64,000 bases of DNA from Colwellia psychrerythraea. Its GTDB lineage: Bacteria; Pseudomonadota; Gammaproteobacteria; Enterobacterales; Alteromonadaceae. Below are positions 1 through 8,528 of the stretch, in pieces. The notes under the pieces were generated by a model. It was not told the origin of the DNA and ran no database searches. It worked only from the letters and a program-made list of their open reading frames with translations. Position numbers and translations under genes: made by a program. The stretch is from assembly GCF_000764185.1 (NCBI RefSeq), contig NZ_JQEC01000002.1, positions 62,001 to 126,000 of the forward strand, written 5' to 3'. How positions within the stretch are numbered: the stretch's first letter is position 1; each line of letters starts with the position of its first letter.

Positions 1-1
1 C

Positions 2-514
2 AGCCAAATCAAGGCTATTGACCCGGCAATCAATAGCCAAGCTATTAAATTTATTGAACTCGCACCAAACAAACCAACAGAAAAAACACTCGCGACAAGT
101 AAACCTTTGCCGCCGTTGCCAATTGTTACTTCGCCGGAAACGCCGCGGATAATACCCGTTCAAACAAAAACTAATAACCATGTTATCAAGCCTGCCAAGT
201 TAGCAGTAGCATTGATACAATTAGTAACGGTGCCACAACTGAACGAGCCAAAATTAATCATTAAACCAATCTATAAAGTGCTGCCTGAATACCCGCTTGA
301 TGCGAGAATCAACAATCAAACAGGGGAAGTTAAACTGAGTTACCAAATAGATACCACAGGCAAGGTAAGTCATATTAATATTATTTCGAGTAGTGTCGAA
401 AAGGGTTTACAACGCTCTGCTAAAAAAGCTTTAGCTAAATGGCAATATAAGCCCAATGCACAGCTGTTAGGCCCTCATGAAATTATTTTTAAATTCACTG
501 CACCCAAAGGCTGA
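2..514 (+). CDS. TonB C-terminal domain protein (5' end outside window)
   Basis: The reading frame is open from the left edge, so this is the last 170 codons of a longer gene. A Pro/Lys-rich linker (about the first 75 residues) precedes a TonB C-terminal fold of about 80 residues with the typical pattern KPIYKVLPEYPLDAR, GEVKLSYQID, GKVSHINI and ALAKWQYKP. Known for the family: this domain contacts TonB-dependent receptors, or occurs at the end of BlaR1/M56-type membrane peptidases. Which type this is cannot be decided without the missing N-terminus. A TTG at 107 lies inside the continuous frame and is not a start. Confidence 0.75.
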   Translation, partial: SQIKAIDPAINSQAIKFIELAPNKPTEKTLATSKPLPPLPIVTSPETPRIIPVQTKTNNHVIKPAKLAVALIQLVTVPQLNEPKLIIKPIYKVLPEYPLDARINNQTGEVKLSYQIDTTGKVSHINIISSSVEKGLQRSAKKALAKWQYKPNAQLLGPHEIIFKFTAPKG

Positions 515-671
515 GAATAAAGCTAAATGCAAAGCTAAGCTCACCACACAAAAAATAGATAGCTTGTTACAAAACTGTTAATGCATAAGGTTTACTCTAA
601 CCTAATAGCACTATATGGTTTCCAGCAATGCTATTAGCTAGCTGCAACCCGCAATACAAAAAGGAAGTGTT

Positions 672-1340
672 TTGTCCCTATTTATCCAATCGCTCAACCA
701 CCAGATCATCGATGGAGATAATCATCGTCATTTATTAATTGATTTAAACTTATCCGTAGCTGCGGGCGAATGCGTAGCATTAATGGGCGATAGTGGCAGT
801 GGTAAAACAACCTTGCTCAATTTAATAGCAGGTCTTGAGCCCATTCAGCACGGTAATATTGCAGTTGCCGGTATATCCTTAACACAAGCCAGTGATAAAC
901 AACTTAGTCTGTTACGCAAACAACATATCGGTATTATTTTCCAACAATTTAACTTACTGTCTAGCTTGTCAGTACAAGATAATATTGAATTCAGCGCCAA
1001 ACTTGCTGGTCGCTATGATGCTCAACATGGTTTAGCCCTAGCAGAACAACTGGGTATTAGCAGCTTATTAAAAAAGTATCCCGCAACCTTGTCTGGAGGG
1101 GAAATGCAGCGAGTAGCCATTGCCCGCGCGCTAAACAGTAAACCCAAATTGCTGCTTGCTGATGAGCCAACCGGCAATTTAGATGAAAAGAATAGTAGTC
1201 AGGTAGTAGAGCAGTTAGTCAAACTGGCTAAATCTAACAATACAGCTCTGCTCATGGTAACACATAGTGCTGATGTCGCCGCGAGTATGGATAAAATCTA
1301 CTGTTTACAAGAGTCTTCTATCAGCTTAGTTAACGGTTAA
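672..1340 (+). CDS. ABC transporter ATPase, AttE/LolD-like
   Basis: Cytoplasmic ATPase of 222 residues in the LolD/MacB-type family. Walker [10 protein letters not shown] is at about 39-47, a Q-loop at FQQFNLL, signature LSGGEMQR, Walker [13 protein letters not shown] and switch His in VTHS. The TTG start is chosen because AAGGAAG lies at 661-667 and the downstream frame has no better start. The permease follows after 4 bp and a lipocalin-type lipoprotein after that. This order matches the AttEFGH arrangement, with F and G fused. The likely role is powering extraction or export of a hydrophobic envelope molecule; the substrate is unknown. Confidence 0.88.
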   Translation: MSLFIQSLNHQIIDGDNHRHLLIDLNLSVAAGECVALMGDSGSGKTTLLNLIAGLEPIQHGNIAVAGISLTQASDKQLSLLRKQHIGIIFQQFNLLSSLSVQDNIEFSAKLAGRYDAQHGLALAEQLGISSLLKKYPATLSGGEMQRVAIARALNSKPKLLLADEPTGNLDEKNSSQVVEQLVKLAKSNNTALLMVTHSADVAASMDKIYCLQESSISLVNG

Positions 1341-1344
1341 GTCG

Positions 1345-3852
1345 ATGCAAAAAAGTCCGACCTCAACAAGAACTAGCGAGTTTTTCTTGGTATTAAAAGC
1401 GCACCTTGCTGAATACTTAAATAAGCCCTTATTAAACTTAGGCTTTATTTTAAGTTTAGCCATAGCCACAAGCACTTTACTGTGCATTTTGGTATTAAAT
1501 CATGCCAGTGAGCAACAGTACCAAGAAGCCAATAGCCGGTTAAAATCTCCGGTGAGCTTTTATATTGTTGCCAATAAAGGCAATAATATTTCTATCGATG
1601 ACTTTAGTACCTTAAAAGCTCAAGGCTTTCATCAACTTTCGCCAACACACCTTTTTCGTAAAACCCTCACCTCAGGTAAACAAATAACTTTTAGAGCCAT
1701 TGATATTCTCCCACTGGTATTGACTATGCCAGACAGTTTTACCACTGATCGCATTAACCTAAGCAGTGACTACGCAAAATACCTTGGCTTAACGAAAACT
1801 TTAACTGAGCCCTTAACTAATCCTTTAGCTAAGGTCGTAACTGACGATTTATCCCCTGACATAACACTTGATTTACCAAAAGCTATAAATGATAACAAGC
1901 AAGTTACCTTAATTGGTGGGCAGTTATTAAAAGTTAACGACAACCAAATCAATGACTGGGGTAAAGTTGCCTTAATTGACTTACCACTTGCTTGGCAGCT
2001 ATTCCCCGATATCGAAGGCTTTAGTCATTTAATGGTGGCGACTATTAGCGATACTGAAAAATCACGTTTGGCCGCAGCCTTACCTGGCTATTTATCCATA
2101 CAAGAAGCTTGGTCACTTGAAGAGCGGGAAGGTTTTGCTGATGCTTTACATTTAAATTTATCGGCACTGGCCATTTTAGGTTTTATAGTGAGTTTATTTA
2201 TCGCTTTTCAAGCTGCTAATCAGGCATGGCAAAAGCGCGGCGAATTAGCCGCAAAGTTACGCTTACTCGGCGTAGAATTAGCCAGTATACAAAAAGTCAT
2301 GCTGTGTGAAGCTTTTGCTTTAACCTTGCTCGCCAGTATTATAGGCATCGCCATCGCTTTTTCCTTGGTTTCTATATTGCTGCCGATATTAGGCATTACC
2401 TTAGAGCAGCTTTATCAGCTAAGACAAACCGGACATTTTCAATGGAACTTGCTATATAGCTTCTGGGCATTCGGTATTTCTGGCGTGGCCGTTTTTTTGG
2501 CACTATTAAAACAGTTTAAAGTTATTAGTTCAGCGAAAATTGCGCTAACAGCCCGCATTGTTCCTCAACCATTTAACTACAGAGCAAGCGCAGTAGTTGG
2601 CGCCACTTTACTGGCTGTTTTTCTGCTTTGGCCTGACGTTTATGCTCAACACTCCTGGCATCAATTAATGATCAAGTATGGCCTATTATTAATTGCCAGT
2701 GTCGCCTTATTACCTAATATACTGAGTTACCTACTAAAGGCCATGTCGTATTTAACCCGTTCATTTCGTCTCAAGTTTGTTGTTAAAGATGCCCGCCAGC
2801 AAGTCGGTAGACGCTATTTACCCTTAGCGGCATTTTACCTAGCACTCACTGCCAGTATTTCAGCTGCGCTTATGGTCAACAGTTTCGAAAAATCTTTCAC
2901 CGCCTACCTAGATCAGATCCTTAGTTCAGATCTCTTTATTAGTTATAACCACAAACAAAAAGACAAGGTTGAAAGCTGGCTTAATCAACAAGACAATATC
3001 GATGAATATGTGCTATTTAAGCAAACTACCGCCAAATACGGTAATGATACCCTAGCAGTTCATGCCCTTATGTCAGTAAAACAACAAAACAGTTTATTGT
3101 TTAAAGCGAAGTCTCCCAAGCAGAAACCCACTGGACAATTCTTTTGTTATATCAACGAACAGCTATCTCTGAAAAAAGGCCTAGCCTTAGAACAGGAGTT
3201 CACCATAAAACAGGGCAAACAAGCACTTAGCTGTACAATAAAAGCTATATTTTATGACTATGGCAATCAAGGCTACTCGGTAAAAATTCCGTTTAATACT
3301 AAGCAAGCTCCCCTTACAGGCTGGCGAGAACATGGTTTTGGTGTCTACTTTAATGACAGTAGTCATTTGAGCAAACAAGCGATTGCCAAGCAGATAGGTC
3401 TTGATGATGAGCAAATATTTGTCCCTGAACAAATCAAAACAATGGCATTAGCAATATTTAAGCAAACCTTTGTACTCACTCAGGCAATCGCTTTTGTTTT
3501 ACTGACTATTGCTTGTTTTGGCCTATTTTTATCAGCCAATAGTTTAGAGTTAGCACGCAAACCGGATTTGCACACCTTAAGTAGTCTCGGTTATAGCCGC
3601 ATTGAACTATTTAGCCATATGTTAATGCAGTGGCTATTATTAGCTTTTGGTATACTTTTACTTAGCTGGCCGGTAGCTGGCTTACTGGCTAAAGCCTTGG
3701 TAGCAAAAGTGCTACCCGCATCATTTGGCTGGTCAATGCCGCTAGTATTAGATGTGGCACCATTTTTCATCACTAGCTTTACCGGGCTAATTATACTGCT
3801 GCCTGCATTAGCCATTCCCTTATATAAGCTCAATGTGAGAGCCAGTCTGTAA
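1345..3852 (+). CDS. ABC transporter permease with two FtsX domains (AttFG-like)
   Basis: Inner-membrane permease of 835 residues. A TM segment near 35-55 and a periplasmic domain are followed by three TM segments with FtsX signature (about 265-395). A second half repeats the layout, with a periplasmic domain around 515-690 and a last TM cluster at about 700-830. This is the MacB/YbbP-like double-FtsX form, so one polypeptide can supply both halves of the transporter. It starts 4 bp after the ATPase and its stop overlaps the next gene by one base, so the three genes are almost certainly cotranslated. A paralogue of similar size lies at 41077-43575. Confidence 0.88.
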   Translation: MQKSPTSTRTSEFFLVLKAHLAEYLNKPLLNLGFILSLAIATSTLLCILVLNHASEQQYQEANSRLKSPVSFYIVANKGNNISIDDFSTLKAQGFHQLSPTHLFRKTLTSGKQITFRAIDILPLVLTMPDSFTTDRINLSSDYAKYLGLTKTLTEPLTNPLAKVVTDDLSPDITLDLPKAINDNKQVTLIGGQLLKVNDNQINDWGKVALIDLPLAWQLFPDIEGFSHLMVATISDTEKSRLAAALPGYLSIQEAWSLEEREGFADALHLNLSALAILGFIVSLFIAFQAANQAWQKRGELAAKLRLLGVELASIQKVMLCEAFALTLLASIIGIAIAFSLVSILLPILGITLEQLYQLRQTGHFQWNLLYSFWAFGISGVAVFLALLKQFKVISSAKIALTARIVPQPFNYRASAVVGATLLAVFLLWPDVYAQHSWHQLMIKYGLLLIASVALLPNILSYLLKAMSYLTRSFRLKFVVKDARQQVGRRYLPLAAFYLALTASISAALMVNSFEKSFTAYLDQILSSDLFISYNHKQKDKVESWLNQQDNIDEYVLFKQTTAKYGNDTLAVHALMSVKQQNSLLFKAKSPKQKPTGQFFCYINEQLSLKKGLALEQEFTIKQGKQALSCTIKAIFYDYGNQGYSVKIPFNTKQAPLTGWREHGFGVYFNDSSHLSKQAIAKQIGLDDEQIFVPEQIKTMALAIFKQTFVLTQAIAFVLLTIACFGLFLSANSLELARKPDLHTLSSLGYSRIELFSHMLMQWLLLAFGILLLSWPVAGLLAKALVAKVLPASFGWSMPLVLDVAPFFITSFTGLIILLPALAIPLYKLNVRASL

Positions 3853-5030
3853 TGATAAATATTTGCTTAATACACTCCTTAAAACATAACTTAAACAATT
3901 GCCACAAACAGAGCTTAAAATCGCTATTAATATTGTTAGCCTGTGGCCAATTTGTTACTGGCTGTAGCGAAGAGCCGGATCAAAAACATAGTCCGCTAAA
4001 ACTGCTTGCTGATGATAACGGTCAATTTGCTAGCCCTTCAATGACAAATAAAATAATTTTCCCACAAGCCCATGCTCCGCAAAAAGCTTACCGCCAAGAA
4101 TGGTGGTATTTAACCACGACCTTAACAACCGAAGATGGCCAGTCATTAGCAAGCCAATGGACCCTTTTTCGCCGTGCAGTTGGCGATAAACATTGGTACT
4201 TCGCCCATGCCGCTTTAGCCGATGCACAAAGCCATAACACAGCTTATAGAAACGGTCGCGAAGAGCTAGGCAATGTCAACATAACCACTGAGCCTTTTAA
4301 TGCCACAATAGATGACTGGCAATGGCAATCCTCATCTAACTTGCTGCCGGCAAATCTCGTTTATGGCTCAGCTGTTGGTTCAATAGCGAGTGAAACAGAT
4401 TCCTTAATAAAGGAAAATACCGTTGTGGCTGCAGCAGAAAACCATTGGCAGGTAGAATTAAACCTTTCAACTAAACAAGACTATTTTCTGCAGGGCGAAA
4501 ATGGCTTTAGCCTTAAGCATCCCAAGCTAAATATCGCCAGCCACTATTATTCTCAGCCCTTTATTGAAGTAACAGGCAAAGTTTATTGGCAAGGAAAATG
4601 GCAAAAAGTTACTGGTCAAGCCTGGTTCGATCGTGAATGGGCTTCAAAAATGTTAGGCCAAGATCAGCAAGGTTGGGACTGGTTTTCACTGCGTTTAAAT
4701 GAAAACACTGCGCTGATGGTTTTCCGTGTTCGCTCAGACAGCGAAGATTACTTTTATGCCAGCATAATGGCACGCGATGGCGAAATTCGTAGTATTGCCT
4801 CGCACGAGATTAACCTAATCAGCCACAACAATAATGCCACTAGTGATTCACCCTACCCGCAATCATTTTCATTAGTTATCGCTAAAGAAAACATCGATAT
4901 CAAGGTGGAAGTACTTAATGAGCAGCAAATCATGCGCTTTGGTATTGAGTACTTTGAAGGTATGGTGAATTTTAGTGGTAGTCATCAAGGTGAAGGGTTT
5001 GTCGAAATGACTGGCTATAGTGATAACTAA
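3852..5030 (+). CDS. AttH/CrtC-like lipocalin-domain lipoprotein
   Basis: Predicted lipoprotein of 392 residues: a long basic N-region, a hydrophobic stretch and a lipobox VTGC with Cys38. The mature part carries the AttH/CrtC (hydroxyneurosporene synthase-like) lipocalin signature, for example YRQEWWYLTTTL near 85 and AWFDREWAS near 255. Known for the family: lipocalin-like barrels that bind hydrophobic ligands and sit with AttEFG ABC transporters. It overlaps the permease stop by one base (TAATG). The inferred role is a periplasmic ligand-binding partner of the transporter. No carotenoid genes lie nearby, so hydratase activity is unlikely. Confidence 0.8.
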   Translation: MINICLIHSLKHNLNNCHKQSLKSLLILLACGQFVTGCSEEPDQKHSPLKLLADDNGQFASPSMTNKIIFPQAHAPQKAYRQEWWYLTTTLTTEDGQSLASQWTLFRRAVGDKHWYFAHAALADAQSHNTAYRNGREELGNVNITTEPFNATIDDWQWQSSSNLLPANLVYGSAVGSIASETDSLIKENTVVAAAENHWQVELNLSTKQDYFLQGENGFSLKHPKLNIASHYYSQPFIEVTGKVYWQGKWQKVTGQAWFDREWASKMLGQDQQGWDWFSLRLNENTALMVFRVRSDSEDYFYASIMARDGEIRSIASHEINLISHNNNATSDSPYPQSFSLVIAKENIDIKVEVLNEQQIMRFGIEYFEGMVNFSGSHQGEGFVEMTGYSDN

Positions 5031-5157
5031 GATAAAATAACTCAACAAGTTGCTTCTACGTCTATATGCTTGCCATTGCAAACAATGGCCAGCTGTTGTT
5101 TGTATAAAGATAACACGATAAAATAATTACTCTTATTCTAAAAAGCCATTTTTGCCC

Positions 5158-5550
5158 ATGCCTATATCAACAGAACAGCTTAATACCATAGAAAATTACG
5201 ATGATGAAAAACGTTTAAACTATCTACTACAGCAAGTGGTTAGTAATAAAGAAATTTGGATATTAGCGGATGAACATGGCTGCATGATGCTAAATACTGA
5301 TGATGAAGATTGTGTACCGGTATGGCCTAATGAAGAGTTTGCACAGCGTTGGGCTACGGGTGAGTGGCAAGCATGTAAGCCTCAGTCGATCTCCTTAACT
5401 AAATGGTACAGTCGTTGGAGTTTAGGCCTAACCGATGATGAACTTGCTTTGGTGGTATTCCCTAATCAAGAAAACCAAGGTTTAGTGTTATTTCCTGAAG
5501 AGTTCGAAGAGTCTTTGTTAAAAGAAACTAATAAACAAAAACGAAAATAA
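5158..5550 (+). CDS. DUF2750 family protein
   Basis: Small soluble acidic protein of about 130 residues. It matches DUF2750 in its layout: an N-terminal helical segment (NYDDEKRLNYLLQQVV), a core strand pair (EIWILADEHGCMML) and the motif VPVWPNEEFAQRWA, ending in VVFPNQENQGLVLFPEEF. Its function is unknown. A TTG at 5152 is in frame two codons upstream; the ATG at 5158 is preferred because neither has a clear ribosome binding site. It stands alone, with about 120 bp before it and 90 bp after. Confidence 0.75.
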   Translation: MPISTEQLNTIENYDDEKRLNYLLQQVVSNKEIWILADEHGCMMLNTDDEDCVPVWPNEEFAQRWATGEWQACKPQSISLTKWYSRWSLGLTDDELALVVFPNQENQGLVLFPEEFEESLLKETNKQKRK

Positions 5551-5640
5551 TCAAAAAAATTGACTAACAATCAATCATTGTACCTGCTAATCACTTTGTA
5601 TATATTGTCTCAATGGAATTAAACTTACGTACAACACAAG

Positions 5641-6318
5641 ATGTCTGACTTAGCCGTATTAGAGAACATACAACTTTTTGAATTACAGCCAGGAAAGAGC
5701 TTAGACCTGCAAATAAATCATCCTATTTCGCTGCGACTTAAATTACCCCTCATAGGTTATGAACTCGGTAAGTACATCATATTAAAATATCCAAAAGGCG
5801 CCAGTACCTCTGAATATAATGATGTTTTGATTGAAGGTAATGTACTCATTGTGCGTTACCTGATGGAAGGCAACAAAGGTGAATGTTTTGCTTTTCGCTC
5901 TTCCATCAAAAGCATTACTCAATACCCTGAAAAAATGCTCTTTATCGAGTACCCTAAAAAAATAGAAAACCGTCAATTGCGTTTGCAACAAAGAACCAGC
6001 ATTCACTTACCTGCGGTAATTATGTTGGAAGATTCAAAAGACAATAAAACCACAAAAATTAACGGTATCATAGGTGACATTTCAGCTAAAGGCTGTGGTT
6101 TTACTTTTAAAACAAAAAGCGTAAATGCAAAAGTAAATAAACGTGATATTTATGTCTGTTTACAAAGCCCATTAGATGGCGAAGTAAAAATATCAGCACG
6201 GGTCTGTAATAGTCGAAATGATCAAGGGGTGGTCAGCGTAGGAATACAATTTATTGATGAGAAAAAATTGGTGCCTCAATTGCTAAGCCAACTTTTTATT
6301 GATAATTCACAGAGCTAA
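5641..6318 (+). CDS. PilZ-domain protein, YcgR-like
   Basis: Cytoplasmic protein of 225 residues. The N-terminal half resembles the YcgR N-domain. A PilZ domain begins near 110, with the c-di-GMP signature: Arg residues in RQLRLQQRTSIHLP and the D-x-S-x-x-G motif DISAKGCGF near 147. Both signature halves are present, so c-di-GMP binding is likely. Known family role: tuning motility or surface adhesion in response to c-di-GMP. No flagellar genes are nearby, so its target cannot be named. Confidence 0.82.
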   Translation: MSDLAVLENIQLFELQPGKSLDLQINHPISLRLKLPLIGYELGKYIILKYPKGASTSEYNDVLIEGNVLIVRYLMEGNKGECFAFRSSIKSITQYPEKMLFIEYPKKIENRQLRLQQRTSIHLPAVIMLEDSKDNKTTKINGIIGDISAKGCGFTFKTKSVNAKVNKRDIYVCLQSPLDGEVKISARVCNSRNDQGVVSVGIQFIDEKKLVPQLLSQLFIDNSQS

Positions 6319-6370
6319 TTATTACATTTTAACGCTAACGCCATACTCTAGTTAGCACTTAAGGAAAACT

Positions 6371-6829
6371 ATGGAAATCCGTATTGGGCAGCTATCACAC
6401 CCCGCAGTCATAAACTTGTTAGAAGAACATCATCAAGACATGTTAATACACTCACCGCCGACAAGTGTGCACGCTCTTGATTTATCTGCATTATCACAGA
6501 TAGGTGTTACCTTCTGGAGTGTATGGAGTAACAACGAACTTGCCGGTTGTGGCGCTTTAAAAGAATTGGATAGTAGCCACGGTGAAATAAAATCTATGCG
6601 TACCGCTAAAAACTTTTTACGACAAGGTGTTGCTAAATTGTTATTGGAGCATATGGTTGAGCAAGCGAGTACCCGAGGTTATCAATATTTAAGTCTAGAA
6701 ACAGGTACTATGGCTGCGTTTTTACCCGCACAAAAACTCTATCAGCAACTTGGTTTTGAGGTTTGTCAGCCCTTTGCTAATTATCAACAAGATCCTTACA
6801 GCACCTTTATGACCAAAGGCATTAGCTAA
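6371..6829 (+). CDS. GNAT-family N-acetyltransferase
   Basis: 152-residue GNAT enzyme. The acetyl-CoA loop is seen in MRTAKNFLRQGVAKLLLEH (motif A) and the C-terminal motif B in PAQKLYQQLGFEVCQPF. It resembles the YsnE-type subgroup by the SVHALDL...WSNNELAGCGALKEL start. AAGGAAA just upstream of the ATG supports the start. The acceptor substrate is not inferable. It stands alone. Confidence 0.85.
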   Translation: MEIRIGQLSHPAVINLLEEHHQDMLIHSPPTSVHALDLSALSQIGVTFWSVWSNNELAGCGALKELDSSHGEIKSMRTAKNFLRQGVAKLLLEHMVEQASTRGYQYLSLETGTMAAFLPAQKLYQQLGFEVCQPFANYQQDPYSTFMTKGIS

Positions 6830-6868
6830 TTAAATACTAACTGTTATGTGAAAGATCACCCTCCATAA

Positions 6869-6988
6869 GACCGCTTAATCACTTTCCTTGCTCATTACCG
6901 CGAACCCGATGATAACTATTTAGGCCGTTTCTTCTCACAACAGGCAACGTTCAGCCAAGCTCAGATTATTAGTCGATTAGCTTGCTAA
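6869..6988 (+). pseudogene. Possible gene fossil (39-codon protein-like frame without start)
   Basis: Between the GNAT gene and the next gene a frame bounded by stops reads DRLITFLAHYREP, then DDNYLGRFFSQQATFSQAQ, then IISRLAC and a stop. The composition is protein-like (aromatic, charged, patterned) but there is no start codon or ribosome binding site, so it is most likely the tail of a decayed gene. The family is not recognised. Confidence 0.3.
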
Positions 6989-7088
6989 ACAGCTGACCTA
7001 GATCTTAACACTCAAAACCACAGTTTAAGCTATAATAAGAAGTTAAAGTCATTTACAAACAATGATTTTAAAGCTTAAGGAGTAAGCT

Positions 7089-7499
7089 ATCAAACTATAT
7101 GAATTACCCTTCGCACAAATACTATTAATTAGTGAAAGTATTGCCGAAGTTATAGTTAATGAAGGTGTCGAGTTAAACCTTACTATGGTGCACCAATTTC
7201 ATGATTTTTTACTTGGCCACCTTGTCAGCCCATTTTCATTACTAATTAACAAAGTTAACGCTTACTCTTATAATTTTGATGCGCAAGTCAATATTGGTAA
7301 TCTAACTGAAATTCACGCCATCGCAGTAATTGCTTATCAAAATGCTAGCCACTTAAATACAGAATATTTAGCAAAATCAGTGCCCCGAGCCGTAGCGTGG
7401 AATGTCAGTATTCATTCAAACCGCGATGAAGCTTTAAACTGGTTACAGTTAGAGCAAGCACGACTTAATAAAGTATCAACCAGTCCAACAAACCACTAG
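7089..7499 (+). CDS. STAS/SpoIIAA-like small protein, apparent ATC start
   Basis: A continuous frame of 136 codons from ATC at 7089. An AAGGAG at 7077-7082 lies 6 nt before the ATC. The translated start (x)KLYELPFAQILLI fits the first strand of SpoIIAA-like/STAS folds, and the C-terminus SNRDEALNWLQLEQ has the closing pattern typical of these proteins. The first ATG in frame (7185) would remove 32 residues including the first strand and has no Shine-Dalgarno. Either an AUC codon initiates here or the ATG has mutated. The family assignment is tentative and no function is claimed. Confidence 0.5.
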   Translation: MKLYELPFAQILLISESIAEVIVNEGVELNLTMVHQFHDFLLGHLVSPFSLLINKVNAYSYNFDAQVNIGNLTEIHAIAVIAYQNASHLNTEYLAKSVPRAVAWNVSIHSNRDEALNWLQLEQARLNKVSTSPTNH

Positions 7500-7630
7500 C
7501 CTCTGCCCTATTTACTGTCAAACACTTCAGTTGGTATCAACAAATACTGCTACCCCCTTTCATATACTCTACCCAAAAGAATTATTAGTAATAAGTTATT
7601 TGTACTTGAACTTAACAAAAAGTTAGTTAA

Positions 7631-7662
7631 AATAACATTTGAACGACATTCGAATAACATTT
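7631..7662. promoter_or_regulatory. ACATT direct repeats upstream of the efflux regulator
   Basis: ACATT occurs at 7635, 7646 and 7657, exactly 11 bp apart, within a longer direct repeat AATAACATTT (7631-7640 and 7653-7662). The block lies 15-46 bp before the TetR gene, so it is a plausible operator for autoregulation or another regulator. The last copy reads ACATTTCACAT, identical to 11 bases of the operator-like block at 40279. Confidence 0.35.
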
Positions 7663-7676
7663 CACATAGGTTTATT

Positions 7677-8399
7677 ATGGCTCCAGCTCCAAGGTTTAGT
7701 GCAGAAGAACAAGAAAAATTGATTATATGCGCGGCAATTAAAGCTATAGAGGAGAGTAGCCTCTTAGATTTTTCTATGTCTGCAATTGCCAAATTAGCCG
7801 GACTGTCGATGGGCTCGGTTTATAAATTCGTACAATGTAAAGAAGATGTACTAATTGCGCTAGCCACCCGTATGTATCAAGAGCGCCAAGATGTATTTAA
7901 AAAAGTACTCGCTTTAGACTTAACTACACCAGAACGAATAATTGCCGCCAGCTTATTAGATTTTGCCAAAGTGCAAATGTACAACTTTGATAATCAGCTC
8001 GAAAGCATTGTTAATACCGAGGCGATGATGAAACGTTGCTCTCAGCGTTGGTTAACACAAATGATGACTTGCGGAGAACAATGCCAAACGATGTTCCAAC
8101 AGTTTTTACAAGCAGCCGCAGATTCGGGTGAATTGACCTCAGGTAACCGAGATATTGAAGAAATCAACTTAGGTACTTGGTCGTTATCAATAGGGTATTT
8201 TCAAACTGTACGTTTGCATCATTGTAGAAACAATAATATTGATGAAACCTCAACAGAAGAAATGCCTGCTTTAGCTCCGGATGATTTGCATATCCGCAGC
8301 ATGCAACGATTAGTTAATACTTATGATTGGCAGAAAAAAATAAGCAATGACGACATCAAAAAAGTTTGCCTATGCCTAAAAAACTCAGGGCTTAGGTAA
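7677..8399 (+). CDS. TetR-family transcriptional regulator
   Basis: 240 residues with an N-terminal TetR helix-turn-helix (about 30-60: SAIAKLAGLSMGSVYKFVQCKEDVLIAL) and a helical ligand-binding domain. It lies directly upstream of an RND adaptor and pump on the same strand, the usual place for a drug-responsive repressor of that pump. Direct repeats just before the gene could be its operator. The ligand is unknown. Confidence 0.85.
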   Translation: MAPAPRFSAEEQEKLIICAAIKAIEESSLLDFSMSAIAKLAGLSMGSVYKFVQCKEDVLIALATRMYQERQDVFKKVLALDLTTPERIIAASLLDFAKVQMYNFDNQLESIVNTEAMMKRCSQRWLTQMMTCGEQCQTMFQQFLQAAADSGELTSGNRDIEEINLGTWSLSIGYFQTVRLHHCRNNNIDETSTEEMPALAPDDLHIRSMQRLVNTYDWQKKISNDDIKKVCLCLKNSGLR

Positions 8400-8528
8400 G
8401 TATAAAAATACCATACCAACATTGATTTACTATCATTAAACAACATCGCCACAATACGGTAAAAGCGTTTAGTTATTATCTAAAAACATTGCCTAAACGT
8501 TTTAAATAAAAGAGATAAAGGAACAATC

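Noticed and set aside
107-514. TTG at 107 as the start of a 135-residue protein
   Set aside because: The frame is open to the left edge of the window and reads protein-like Pro/Lys-rich linker, so the gene begins outside.
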